From assembly GCF_005405905.1 (NCBI RefSeq), contig NZ_BJHU01000057.1, positions 248,001 to 312,000 on the forward strand: DNA of 64,000 nucleotides, in the 5' to 3' direction. Within the stretch, counting starts at the first letter, position 1. The number at the start of each line of letters is the position of its first letter. Both the position numbers and the translations under genes were made by a program. The notes beneath the pieces are model-generated. The model saw nothing but the letters and a program-made list of their open reading frames with translations, was not told the origin of the DNA and made no database searches. This document shows, piece after piece, positions 29,301 through 37,565 of the stretch. The stretch comes from Acidovorax sp. NB1. GTDB lineage: Bacteria; Pseudomonadota; Gammaproteobacteria; Burkholderiales; Burkholderiaceae_C.

Positions 29301-30712
29301 GCCTGCGCAGCGCGCAGGCGCCCCAGGGCACCCACCTTTTCCTGCTGTGAGGGCGAGAGCTTCTCGACCAGTGCCAACGCCTCGGCAGCCTTGTTGTTCT
29401 GGGCCAGCACGCCCACCAGGCCACGCACGGCGTCCGGGTTGTCCGCCTGGCGCGCCAGCACCCGGCGGTAGCCCGCCTCGGCCGCGTCATACTGCCCGGC
29501 CTCTACGAGCAGGTCGGCCAGGTCGGTCTCGGCCGTCACTTCGGCGGGATTGAGGCGCACGGCCTGCTCCAGCGTGCGGCGCGCGGCGGCGGTGTCGCCC
29601 CGCTCACGCTCGCTGGTGGCCTGTTCGACCAGGCTCCAGTAGGTGGCGCTCTCCAGCGCCTGCTTCCAGCGGGCGGCCGAGCCCGCGCGCGAGGCACGCT
29701 CCAGCAGGCCCCGGGCGTCGGCAAAACGCTCCTGGCGCAGCCGCAGGACCCCCAGGCCACCGAGGGCATCCCCATCGCTGGGACGCGTTTCGAGCACCTG
29801 CAGGAACGCAGCTTCTGCCGCGTCCAGCTCCCCATCCTCCAGCGCCTGGAACCCGGCGGTGGTGCGCAAGCGCAGCGGGTCTGTCGCCACCGGGCGGGCG
29901 GCGGCCTGGCTCTGTTTTTGCAGGTTCTGGGCCTGGGTCAGACGTGTCTGCACGGCGGTGTCGCCGGGGTTGGCACGCAGGAATTCCTGGTACAGCGGGA
30001 TATCGGCCGAGCGGTTGCCGGTCCAGGCCAGTGCTTTGCGCCAGCTTTCCGTCGCGGCCTTGCCCACATCGGGGCGGCCCGCCAGGCGCGCCAGCTGCGC
30101 GATGCCATCGCGGCGCGTGGATTCGCGGTAGGTCAGGTGCTGGGCCAGGGCCAGTGCGATCTGCGGGTCTTCGGGCGACTCCTGCGCCAGGCGGCTGAGG
30201 CCCCGGCGGGCTTCATCCCAGCCACCCGCCGTGGCGCCCAGGGTCTGGTAGTACTCCAGGGCCAGCGGCCCGGTGGGTGGGCGTTCACCCAGCGCAGCCT
30301 GGTAGGTGCTCAGCGCCTGGCTGGCCTGGCCGCTGCGGGCCTGCTGGCGTGCGGTTTCGATCTGGGGCGCGCTGCGCCCCGTGCGGATGGATTCCTGCAA
30401 GCGGCTCACCAACGGGCTGCGCGGATGGGCCGCCTGCAGCTGCGTGAGGTAGCGCTGCGCGCCTTCGGGGCGCTGGGCGTTGAGTTCGGCCAACGCCATG
30501 CCATACAGGGCCTGGGCGTTCTGGGGGTTCAGGCGCAGCAGCTTCTGCCAGGCCTCTCCCGCGCGTTCAGTGTCACCGCGCTCCTGCCAGTACTGTCCCT
30601 GGTCCATCAGAGTCTGTTCAGCCCCAGTTTGCGCCCAGGCAGCAGCCGGTGCCATCAGCGAGGCCAGCAGCCCCATGGCGAGTGTGTGGTGGTGACGACG
30701 TTTGGAGGACAT
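26390..30712 (-). CDS. bcsC: Cellulose synthase outer-membrane subunit BcsC
   Basis: This 1440-residue protein carries nascent cellulose through the periplasm and outer membrane. It has a signal peptide ending at AAAWAQ (about residue 28), then many TPR units from about 30 to 840 (for example WQKLLRLNPQNAQALYGMAL). A long Pro/Ala/Gln-rich linker runs from about 845 to 1060. A C-terminal BCSC_C beta-barrel starts near QISTFSVGIAARARQGEAGM and ends in GGLYVRYAFQPYNGLQVFPV. It is longer than the usual 1100-1300 residues, mostly because of the linker. It is the last gene of the bcs operon and ends at a bidirectional terminator. Confidence 0.93.
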   Translation of the reverse strand: MSSKRRHHHTLAMGLLASLMAPAAAWAQTGAEQTLMDQGQYWQERGDTERAGEAWQKLLRLNPQNAQALYGMALAELNAQRPEGAQRYLTQLQAAHPRSPLVSRLQESIRTGRSAPQIETARQQARSGQASQALSTYQAALGERPPTGPLALEYYQTLGATAGGWDEARRGLSRLAQESPEDPQIALALAQHLTYRESTRRDGIAQLARLAGRPDVGKAATESWRKALAWTGNRSADIPLYQEFLRANPGDTAVQTRLTQAQNLQKQSQAAARPVATDPLRLRTTAGFQALEDGELDAAEAAFLQVLETRPSDGDALGGLGVLRLRQERFADARGLLERASRAGSAARWKQALESATYWSLVEQATSERERGDTAAARRTLEQAVRLNPAEVTAETDLADLLVEAGQYDAAEAGYRRVLARQADNPDAVRGLVGVLAQNNKAAEALALVEKLSPSQQEKVGALGRLRAAQALGQARAATERGDLAAARAALEDALLNDPASPWVRLDLARLYLRLGAVAEARGVMDGLLLSNPNMPEALYASALLASEASDWPGALALLDRIPEKHRTRDIAALQKRVWVHVQAAAASALAAEGRQSEALATLAQAESFATQDTELLGALALAYADAGEPQRALGMVRQVLARTPRPDVGLRLQYAATLLKTQQDVELSGILRQLQNAPMSERERRSFADVRRAYIVRQADGLREAGDLVAAYDTIAPLLAEQPDEPQAMTALARMYAANNDYAPAQALYARLLERSPTDVPLLLQTAAMATGAKDYAYAESLLSVALARAPRDPEVLTAAGRLYRAQGKNTKATEFFTAAVAAENAQRDAVLAASGVAAGPARAGNPFAQRASGQQRPNNGLSVPLAASPGGAVARSPVGYTPMQYAPQPAARSNAPAGLFIPDPAGANRFAQALPLPLQAPPMTPASYYPEVASPALATAPAPTANGQRSAGTASRAATAPAARVAPAASAAGLAAPVAPVAAAVPMGYIAPAQQAPVGYGGMPLPSALPAQRAAAVAPQPSAWATAGTLGTVPDPTRPRTVRDELREVQQSQISTFSVGIAARARQGEAGMSQLSEIEAPVQLKMSVGDGHLILGVTPTGASAGSPGTPYGTLSRFGGGPVTALDMPLRAPGSQSDSGIGVSVGYESGGLKADIGSTPLGFGQADVTGGVRYRMPINDQLTMAVDLSRRPVNDSLLSFAGAQDARTGDRWGGVSATGGRVDMTWDDGELGLYGYGSLHGLTGTRVRSNARAELGGGMYWHVHRTSNADLTAGMSFTGLSYQRNLRYFTAGHGGYFSPQQFVSFGLPVEWAQRNGRLSYQLKGSVGVQYFKEDAAPYFPNSPSRQAAAVLAASDALAFGETGATAMYPGQSRTGLGYNLGAAMEYQMHPQVFLGGHLALNNARNYREFAGGLYVRYAFQPYNGLQVFPVNPLRSPYGN

Positions 30713-30732
30713 GCCTTCCTTCTCCTGCGAGT

Positions 30733-30755
30733 CTCCCGGCCACCGGGGCCGGGAG
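30733..30755 (-). promoter_or_regulatory. Intercistronic hairpin before bcsC
   Basis: A 9-bp stem, CTCCCGGCC (30733-30741) with GGCCGGGAG (30747-30755), has a five-base loop. It lies in the 87-base bcsB-bcsC gap just upstream of the purine-rich bcsC ribosome site (GGAGAAGGAAGG). With no T run on the minus strand it is more likely an mRNA processing or translation-control element than a terminator. Confidence 0.45.
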
Positions 30756-30799
30756 GGTGTTGCGTGATTCCGACTCAGCGGGGCGTGCCGGGCACGGCC

Positions 30800-33169
30800 T
30801 CAGCCCTTTTGCTTCAACCGGGCGCGTGCGCGGGCCCGCAGCGACAGGTACATGATGATGGCCACCAGCACCGCGGCCGACACCCCCAGCACAATCAGCA
30901 GCAGCGGATTGCGCGAGAGGTACCACTGCGCATACAGCAGCGGTCCCAGCTTGCCCACATGGTAGTTTTTCTCGGCCACCAGGCTGTCCACCTGTTTGCC
31001 CCGGATCACCGTGGTGCTGCCCTGCACCTTGGTGACCGCATCGGCATCGAGCAGCGCATCCATCACCTGGCCCAGGCCCGCAGGCTGGTTGCTGGCCACC
31101 AGCACCACGCTGCGGCCGTTGCGCAGGGGCGATTCAAACCCCGCAATGAACGCGTCCGTGCTGCTGCTGGAGAACGCCACTTGGCTGCGGTGTGCGCGGG
31201 TGCCCGATTCATCCTCGAAGCCCCACCAGCGCAGCACCCGCTGGGCCAGGTCAGCCAGCTGGAAACTCTTGGCCTCGCCCTGCAGCGCCGCCGGGATGGC
31301 GCTGGCCCACTGCTTGAGCAGGGGCTGGTTGCCACCACCCGAGGAAATGACCAGCAGATCCTTGTCGCTCAGGCGCTCGACCTGCTGGGCCTGCGCCACG
31401 GTCACGCCCAGGGCCGGGAACCCTGTGACGCGACCCATGAGGCCCATGAGCCCCAGGTAGGTGCCCAGCTCCTGCACACCCGGCCTGTCGGGCATGACCA
31501 CGGCCGACTCCGACAGGTCGGCCATGCGGGTGAACGGAAAACCGGCATTGCCGAACGCGGCCAGGTCCGGCATGGCGATGAAGTGCGGGAAGCCGGAGAT
31601 GTCGATGGTGGAATCGGCCTCCACCGAGCCCCGCACGTTGTCCAGCGGAACGTCCTTGCAGGCGCCCTGTTTGACCACGTCGTAGTAGTAATGCATCTGC
31701 AGCTGCGACTGGGCGGGCAGCTTGAACAGCGGGATGTGGAGCTTCTCGCGCTCAGGCACCGTTTCGCCTGCAGGCATCACCTTGGTGAACCAGCGGTCCA
31801 GCGTACCTTGTTCTTCATGGTTCACGGCCCGCAGGGGCAGCGAGCGCAGGAACTGCTGGTTCACGTTGATGTTGAGCGTGGACTTGTCGGCGTTGGGGCG
31901 CGGGGTGTAGCGGTAGCGCAGGTCCACCGGGATGCCCTTCTCGCGCCAGCCGAACAGGTCGGGCGGCAGGAAGAAGTTCACGCGGATCAGGTCGGGCGAA
32001 TAGCCGGACACATTGAGCGCCTGGGCCTCGGCCAGTTCGCCAAACTTCACGGGCCGGTCGCTGGCCAGCCAATGGGGGGCGTCGTAGGGCTTGCGGGGCT
32101 TGAGTTCGGTGACCTCAGTGATGCGCGCAAGCGGGCCGGACAGGGCCGAGGAGCCAATCGCCAGCGCCTTGGCCGCCACGGCCAGCTCGGCATCGTCGCG
32201 CCCCATGACCAGCAGCAGCTTGCCATTGCGGTCGCCCGGATGGCTCACCACCGCCACCGTGGGGCCCGAGATTTCGGGCAGCGCCAGGCCTGCGGGCGCC
32301 TGGGCCCGGCCGGCCACCATCACCACGGCGTTGCCGCGCGGGGGCAGCTCGCCGGTGAGGGACGGGAACTTCGCGCCACGGAAACCCGCCAGCGCACCAA
32401 ACCAGGACGACATCGTGCCCGCCGCCTGCAGGGTGCCCGCATTAGGCGCTGCATTGAACACGATGGGGAGTTCGAGCGGGCGCACGTCCCGGCGATCGAA
32501 GAAGGGCTGGGGCAGCAACGCCAGGTCGTTCGTCTGGGCCACGGGGGCCACGGTCAGCTCCAGCACGCTGTCGTTGCCGATGTTGGCCCACAGGCTGGAG
32601 TGCAGCGGGTCTTCGCACTCCATGGTGTAGTGGCCGATGAGCTGCAGGTTCAGCCGATTGAACTCGGTGATGAGGCGTGGAGGAATGCTGATCTCGCGCT
32701 GCAGGTTCTCACCGGCTTGCTGCGTGGTCACGGGAATCGTCGCCGCCACCTGCTCGTTCACCAGCACCTTGATGTGCGACAGGTTGGTGAGCAGCGCGGG
32801 TGAATACGAGTAGTTGAGCTTGAGCTTGGCGCCAACGACCACCTCATCGTTGCGCACGCTGAAGGCCACGCCACTGGTGCCATCCACCCCACGCAGCTGC
32901 AGCGGAAACAGTGCGCCCAGCTCCTTGAGGCTGGCCCGGTGCACACGCACGCCCGACTCGGCAGGTGGCACGGCTGCAGGGGCCGGGGCAGCCACGGGGG
33001 CAGGCGCGGCCGCCAGCTGCGAAACGGGCACAGCAGCGCCTGTCAGCACCAGGGCCAGCATGGCAGGCAGCATGCGCAGGCGTGGCAGCCGCGCTGTCGG
33101 ATGTCGTGTGGAAATCATGGTGAGGAAGGCGTCTTTGGAAACAGGAAAGGCTGAGAGGGTGTTGTGCAC
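30800..33169 (-). CDS. bcsB: Cellulose synthase periplasmic subunit BcsB
   Basis: This periplasmic partner of BcsA, up to 789 residues, is anchored by a C-terminal membrane helix (LLLIVLGVSAAVLVAIIMYL) before a basic tail. The N-terminus carries a signal sequence (MLPAMLALVLTGAAVPVSQL) and an Ala/Pro linker. Carbohydrate-binding and flavodoxin-like modules typical of BcsB follow (LTNLSHIKVLVNEQVAATIP, HYTMECEDPLHSSLWANI). The GTG at 33169 is the longest start; an ATG at 33118 (MISTRHPTARL) gives a more normal signal peptide and may be the real one. It lies 13 bases after the bcsA stop, in the operon order bcsA-bcsB-bcsC, with no bcsZ. Confidence 0.92.
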   Translation of the reverse strand: MHNTLSAFPVSKDAFLTMISTRHPTARLPRLRMLPAMLALVLTGAAVPVSQLAAAPAPVAAPAPAAVPPAESGVRVHRASLKELGALFPLQLRGVDGTSGVAFSVRNDEVVVGAKLKLNYSYSPALLTNLSHIKVLVNEQVAATIPVTTQQAGENLQREISIPPRLITEFNRLNLQLIGHYTMECEDPLHSSLWANIGNDSVLELTVAPVAQTNDLALLPQPFFDRRDVRPLELPIVFNAAPNAGTLQAAGTMSSWFGALAGFRGAKFPSLTGELPPRGNAVVMVAGRAQAPAGLALPEISGPTVAVVSHPGDRNGKLLLVMGRDDAELAVAAKALAIGSSALSGPLARITEVTELKPRKPYDAPHWLASDRPVKFGELAEAQALNVSGYSPDLIRVNFFLPPDLFGWREKGIPVDLRYRYTPRPNADKSTLNINVNQQFLRSLPLRAVNHEEQGTLDRWFTKVMPAGETVPEREKLHIPLFKLPAQSQLQMHYYYDVVKQGACKDVPLDNVRGSVEADSTIDISGFPHFIAMPDLAAFGNAGFPFTRMADLSESAVVMPDRPGVQELGTYLGLMGLMGRVTGFPALGVTVAQAQQVERLSDKDLLVISSGGGNQPLLKQWASAIPAALQGEAKSFQLADLAQRVLRWWGFEDESGTRAHRSQVAFSSSSTDAFIAGFESPLRNGRSVVLVASNQPAGLGQVMDALLDADAVTKVQGSTTVIRGKQVDSLVAEKNYHVGKLGPLLYAQWYLSRNPLLLIVLGVSAAVLVAIIMYLSLRARARARLKQKG

Positions 33170-33182
33170 GCGCTAGCGGGGG

Positions 33183-35369
33183 CTAGCGGGGCTTGAGGGA
33201 CTTGAAGGCCGTGGTGGTCAGCTGCCCCATGCCACGCAGCCCGATCACGATCACGCTCTTGAGCGAGCGCAGCGGCTTGTCGCGCTGGCCCGTGCCCCAG
33301 GTGGCGATCCAGGCATCAGCGCGCGCAAAGGTCAGCGAGGCGAGTTCGGCCTGCTGGTGCAGGCTGAGGTTGTCGAACTTCACACCCAGGCGCCCCTTGC
33401 CGCTGAACGTGACGATGGCCGGGAAGACACCCTCTTCGTCCGAGCGGAACAGCGACACCGAGAGGCTGCTGCCCATGGGGATGTCCACATCGGGCGGCAC
33501 GGCCAGCCCCAGGCCATGTTGCGAGAAATCTTCGGTCTTGCACACCAGGGTGCGGCCGTTCTCGAACCGGATCACTGCCGGCAGGCTGGCCGCCACGCGC
33601 GGCGTGCCCCGGATCTGGCGCGTCTCGCTGGCCACGGCCACACTGGCCCCCAGCAAGATGATGTTGTAGACCGTCCAGACCATGTTGATGACCAGGGTCG
33701 TGGTCTCGTCACCGGCCGACGAGAACAGCTTCCAGACTCCAACGGCCATGCCCACGAGGTTGATCAACAGCAGCACCACATAGGGGCGGGCGATGGTCCA
33801 GTCAAAGTAGGCCTTCTCGATCACCCCGCCCTTGGCCGTGACGTTGAACTTGCCGAGCTTGGGGTTGATGGCGGCCACCAGCACGGGCCGCATGATGTAC
33901 CAGGCCAGCACCGATTCGTACACCTCGTTCCAGAACGAATGGCGGAACCGCCCTTGGATGCGGGAGTTGGTCACGCTGGCATGGGCCAGGTGTGGCAGGG
34001 CATAGGCCGTGATCATCAGCGCGGAGGCCTGGAACACATGGGCCCCAAAAAACAGGTAGGCCAGCGGTGCGGTCAGAAACACCAGGCGCGGTAGCCCGTA
34101 GAAGAAGTGCAGCATCGCGTTGAGGTAACACAGCCGCTGGCCAAAGTGCAGGCCCTTGCCGAACAACGGGTTGTCGGTGCGCGCGATCTGCGCCATGCCC
34201 CGCGCCCAGCGGATGCGCTGGCCCACATGGCCCGACAGGCTCTCGGTGGCCAGGCCCGCAGCCTGCGGCACTTCGAGGTAGGCGGTGTTGTAGCCCAGGC
34301 GGCTGAGCTTCAGCGCAGTGTGTGCGTCTTCGGTCACGGTCTCCACCGCAATGCCGCCCACCTCCAGCAGTTCCTTGCGGCGGATGATGGCGCAGGAGCC
34401 GCAGAAAAATGAGGCGTTCCACAGGTCGTTGCCGTCCTGCACGATGCCGTAGAACAGCTCGCCCTCGTTGGGCATGCGGTGGAAGGTGTCCAGGTTGCGC
34501 TCGAAGGGGTCGGGCGAGAAGAAGACGTGCGGCGTCTGCAGCATCACCAGGTTGGTGTCCTTGAAGAACCAGCCCATGCACACCTGCAGAAAGGAACGCG
34601 TGGGAATGTGGTCACAGTCAAAGATCGCGATGTATTCGGAGTGCGTGACCTGGAGGGCCGCGTTGATGTTGCCCGCCTTGGCGTGGTGGTTGTTGTCGCG
34701 GATGAGGTAGCCCACGCCCAGCTCTTCGCAGAACTCGCGGAACTCGGTGCGGCGACCGTCGTCGAGCACGTACACATGCAGGCGGTCGGCGGGCCAGTCC
34801 AGGCTCATGGCCGAGAACACTGTCTGGCGCACCACTTCGAGCGGCTCGTTGTAGCTGGGGATGAAAATGTCCACGCTGGGCCAGGTGCTCACGTCGGCCG
34901 GCATGGGCACCGGGCGGCGCTGCAGTGGCCAGGCGGTCTGGAAGTACCCGATGAGCAGCACCGCAAAGGCATACAGCTCGGCCAGCACCAGCCCATAGCC
35001 AAAGGCTGCATCCATCCAGTGGGTGAAGCCGATGGTGTCGGTAAAGCGCCAGTAGATATAGCGAGACGAGGCAGAGATCGACAGCACGATCATGGCCAGC
35101 GTGGACAGGCGCCCCGGGGTCTTGCTCAGCAGCAGCGCCGCCCCGAACGAACCCAGCGAAAACAGGATCTGCCCTTGCAGGTCCAGCGGCACGCTGATGA
35201 CCAACCCCATCAACAGGGCACTGAACACCACCGCCACCACGCGGGCCGTGGGGTGTTGCCAGATCTCCCAGCCCGTGATGGCATGCACCACAGTGCGCCA
35301 ACGCGCCTGCGGACTGTGGGAATTGGCGTCGGCGACTTCGTCGGCCTGGGGGCGCTGGTCCACGCTCAT
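33183..35369 (-). CDS. bcsA: Cellulose synthase catalytic subunit BcsA (GT2, PilZ)
   Basis: This 728-residue inner-membrane processive glycosyltransferase polymerises UDP-glucose into beta-1,4-glucan. After N-terminal membrane helices, the GT2 domain shows PSYNEP, VYVLDDG, FDCDHIP, TEDAHT and the product-site QRIRWARGM (Q..RW). Further membrane helices follow. The C-terminal PilZ domain has the arginine cluster RQIRGTPR and DFSQHGLGL, which bind cyclic di-GMP and relieve gating. The ATG at 35369 (MSVDQRPQ) overlaps the bcsQ stop by four bases. Activity is expected to depend on c-di-GMP levels. Confidence 0.96.
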   Translation of the reverse strand: MSVDQRPQADEVADANSHSPQARWRTVVHAITGWEIWQHPTARVVAVVFSALLMGLVISVPLDLQGQILFSLGSFGAALLLSKTPGRLSTLAMIVLSISASSRYIYWRFTDTIGFTHWMDAAFGYGLVLAELYAFAVLLIGYFQTAWPLQRRPVPMPADVSTWPSVDIFIPSYNEPLEVVRQTVFSAMSLDWPADRLHVYVLDDGRRTEFREFCEELGVGYLIRDNNHHAKAGNINAALQVTHSEYIAIFDCDHIPTRSFLQVCMGWFFKDTNLVMLQTPHVFFSPDPFERNLDTFHRMPNEGELFYGIVQDGNDLWNASFFCGSCAIIRRKELLEVGGIAVETVTEDAHTALKLSRLGYNTAYLEVPQAAGLATESLSGHVGQRIRWARGMAQIARTDNPLFGKGLHFGQRLCYLNAMLHFFYGLPRLVFLTAPLAYLFFGAHVFQASALMITAYALPHLAHASVTNSRIQGRFRHSFWNEVYESVLAWYIMRPVLVAAINPKLGKFNVTAKGGVIEKAYFDWTIARPYVVLLLINLVGMAVGVWKLFSSAGDETTTLVINMVWTVYNIILLGASVAVASETRQIRGTPRVAASLPAVIRFENGRTLVCKTEDFSQHGLGLAVPPDVDIPMGSSLSVSLFRSDEEGVFPAIVTFSGKGRLGVKFDNLSLHQQAELASLTFARADAWIATWGTGQRDKPLRSLKSVIVIGLRGMGQLTTTAFKSLKPR

Positions 35370-36148
35370 CGCGCGCCCCCTGGCAGTGGCAAGCCCAGGC
35401 GCTGCGCCAGCACCAGCGCACATTTGCGCAGATCATCGGCCGCCTGGCCATGGGTGTCGTACTCCAGCACGCTCTGGTCATAGGCCAGGGCCTCGCGCAC
35501 CGCCTGGTCTTCGTGGATCACACCGATCAGCCGGTCGCCCAGGCTGTCCTGCATCACCCGGGTGATGTCCTTGGACAACTGGCGCGCGCCATCGGCCTGG
35601 TTCAGGACATGCAGGGTTTCGGCAAAGTCGGGGCGCGGTGTGCAGTAGGTGTGCACCAGACGCTGCATCAGGGCCAGTGCGGCATACGAGGCCGCGTCGG
35701 GCAGGTTGACCACCACCACCACCTGGGCCGCTGTGAGTGCCTGCTGCATATAGGCCGAAGGGCCGGGAGGCGTGTCGATGAGCACCAGTGCATCGGGTGG
35801 CAGCTCCAGGCTTTGCAACTGCTGCGCCAGCCAATCCGGGTGGGCCTCCAGGTGCCGCTCAAAGGCCACGCGATCGGCCTCGTTCACCACACCGTAGGGC
35901 AGCACATGCACCCCCGAGGGGCTTTGTTGGCAAACCGAACCCCAGCTGTCACCCGACAGGCTGGCGCGGGAAACTCCCGCGAGTGCGCCCGGGTCAGCGC
36001 CGAAATGCAGACCCAGCGCATTTTGCGGGTCCAGGTCCACCACCAGGACCGTGGGCACCCCCAGGCGGTGCAGGGCCGTGGCCAGGTTCGCGGTCAAAGT
36101 GGTTTTGCCCACGCCGCCCTTGGCCGAAACAACGGAAATCACCTTCAT
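35366..36148 (-). CDS. bcsQ: Cellulose biosynthesis ParA/MinD-like ATPase BcsQ
   Basis: This 260-residue P-loop ATPase is of the ParA/MinD family, with deviant Walker A KGGVGKTTLTANLA at the N-terminus, switch region VVDLDPQNALGLHFG and IDTPPGPSAYMQQAL. In other bacteria BcsQ is needed for cellulose production and locates the secretion complex at the cell pole. Both ends overlap neighbours by ATGA: with bcsP at 36145-36148 and with bcsA at 35366-35369. The three should therefore be made in step. Confidence 0.92.
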   Translation of the reverse strand: MKVISVVSAKGGVGKTTLTANLATALHRLGVPTVLVVDLDPQNALGLHFGADPGALAGVSRASLSGDSWGSVCQQSPSGVHVLPYGVVNEADRVAFERHLEAHPDWLAQQLQSLELPPDALVLIDTPPGPSAYMQQALTAAQVVVVVNLPDAASYAALALMQRLVHTYCTPRPDFAETLHVLNQADGARQLSKDITRVMQDSLGDRLIGVIHEDQAVREALAYDQSVLEYDTHGQAADDLRKCALVLAQRLGLPLPGGAR

Positions 36149-36705
36149 GGCTGGCCCTTGCGGGGCTGCCAGGCGGCAGCGGGCAGGGGTTGTGGCTCTC
36201 CGGCCAGGCGTGCAAACACCGACGGAAGGTCTGCGGGCAGAGGGTCTTGTGGCGCAGCGGGCTCGTCACGCAGCGCTGGCGCTGCAGATCCGCGCAGACC
36301 GGCCAAACCGGCCAGGGGGGAACGGGATGCGAGCGCGGGGGAAGGCGCGCGGGGCACTGCCGCCTGGGCTGGCGCCATCGCCGGGGCAGGGGTAGGCGCG
36401 GGTTCTGGCAGCGTGGTGGGCATTGGCAGCGGCGCCGGGCGTTCGCTGACGGGCTGCATCCAACCCGCAGGAGCGGGCGCGCTGGCGGCAGGCGCGGGCG
36501 GGTTGTGCGGCACGGGGGCCGTCAACCCGCCGGGGCGCCGGTCCACCGCGGGCACATCTGCCGCTACGGCGCCCCGAACGGCAGACACCAGCGGCCAGCG
36601 TTCGCTGGAGCGCTGGTGCTCCTGTTTGCGGGCCAGCTCCTGGTAAGGGTCGGCCTTGCCGCCAAACTGCTGGAAGAGGTTCACGATGTCGTCAGATTGC
36701 TTCAC
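36145..36705 (-). CDS. bcsP: Cellulose biosynthesis protein BcsP (BcsR-like N-terminus)
   Basis: This 186-residue protein has a short N-terminal module DIVNLFQQFGGKADPYQEL that matches the BcsR/BcsP motif. A long Pro/Ala-rich disordered stretch follows (about 50-165), then a short C-terminal segment (DLPSVFARLAGE). In enterobacteria BcsR works with BcsQ to assemble the synthase. In beta-proteobacteria the longer BcsP occupies the same place before bcsQ, as here. It is translationally coupled to bcsQ. The Ala/Pro linker has low complexity and probably varies in length. Confidence 0.82.
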   Translation of the reverse strand: MKQSDDIVNLFQQFGGKADPYQELARKQEHQRSSERWPLVSAVRGAVAADVPAVDRRPGGLTAPVPHNPPAPAASAPAPAGWMQPVSERPAPLPMPTTLPEPAPTPAPAMAPAQAAVPRAPSPALASRSPLAGLAGLRGSAAPALRDEPAAPQDPLPADLPSVFARLAGEPQPLPAAAWQPRKGQP

Positions 36706-36750
36706 GGGTCACCGCCAATCGCATAACGTGGGAAACCGAGCCCGCAGGGC

Positions 36751-37227
36751 TCAGCGTGCCAGCTGGAAGTGGACGCAGCCCCAGGCATCCGCAGGAGCGG
36801 ACTGGGCCACGCGGAGCTGGGCGGCGCCAGCCTGTTCGAACCAGCTCTGGTAGACCCCTTCCAGGAAGCCCCCGGACCATGCGGCATGGCCCGACCCGAA
36901 GGCCGCCGACAAGGGAGAAAGGTCGTGGTGAATGTCCAGCTGCGCCGCTGCCTGCTGCAGGCGGACGCCCCCCCAGCCGATGCGGTCCCACACAGCCGCC
37001 ATGCTGCTCTGCAGGTCATCCAGGGTGGCACATGCGGGCAGGGGGTGCTCGGCGGCAAACCGTGCTCCCACCCGAAACATCAGCGCGCGCAGATCCTCAG
37101 GGGGCAGCGCGGCTGCAAACTCTGCCGCCAGGGCATGCAGGAACCCTCTCCATTGCACTGAACATTGCTGATCGATGAGACGTTGGGTGATGTCGGGGTT
37201 GGCAGGCAGGGAAGCAGTTGAAAACAT
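36751..37227 (-). CDS. bcsD: Cellulose synthase accessory protein BcsD
   Basis: This 158-residue protein resembles the acetic-acid-bacterial BcsD/AxCeSD, an octameric periplasmic ring that helps arrange glucan chains into crystalline fibrils. Similar length, QWRGFLHALAAEFAAALPPE, LRALMFRVGARFA and the C-terminal GGFLEGVYQSWFEQAGA support this. The ATG at 37227 gives the expected length; the frame stays open upstream to 37395, including an ATG at 37248. It is the first gene of the bcs operon, 45 bases before bcsP, behind a candidate promoter about 220 bases upstream. Confidence 0.8.
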   Translation of the reverse strand: MFSTASLPANPDITQRLIDQQCSVQWRGFLHALAAEFAAALPPEDLRALMFRVGARFAAEHPLPACATLDDLQSSMAAVWDRIGWGGVRLQQAAAQLDIHHDLSPLSAAFGSGHAAWSGGFLEGVYQSWFEQAGAAQLRVAQSAPADAWGCVHFQLAR

Positions 37228-37452
37228 GGCGTGCGCACGAGCAAGCATCGGGCCCGGTTCAGCGGCCCTCGCGGGGGTGGACTCAAGGGAGATACCCCAT
37301 GCATCGTCTGATACATGTGGTTTCAAACAGTTTGTGCGGAATTCTAGGAGGCTTGCCCCGAAAAATAACCCTTCGGTCGCCAAACCAAAGGTCAACTTCG
37401 TTCAACGGCGCCATCCATGCCGATGGGTGTGGGTGCAGTACCACACAAAATA

Positions 37453-37480
37453 ATTATCAACTATCAAATAAGAACTTCAA
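37453..37480 (-). promoter_or_regulatory. Candidate sigma70 promoter of the bcs operon
   Basis: On the minus strand TTGAAG (37475-37480) and GATAAT (37453-37458) are separated by 16 bases, matching the -35/-10 consensus at 4/6 and 5/6. It lies in a markedly AT-rich patch (about 37440-37500) of the 338-base mnmA-bcsD gap and would give a leader of roughly 220 bases before bcsD. Nothing else was recognised in this gap. Confidence 0.45.
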
Positions 37481-37565
37481 TAGTTTTTACAACCACCTCT
37501 ATATCCCTGTCACCAACCCAGGCGACCCCTCATCCGGCCAGCCACCGCGCCAGGAAGCAACGGGG

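Noticed and set aside
27431..32803. Very long plus-strand open frames (27431-29350 and 29918-32803) opposite bcsC and bcsB
   Set aside because: They are antisense to clear bcs genes, rich in Arg/His/Gly/Gln as expected for the reverse of GC-rich codons, and show no domain.
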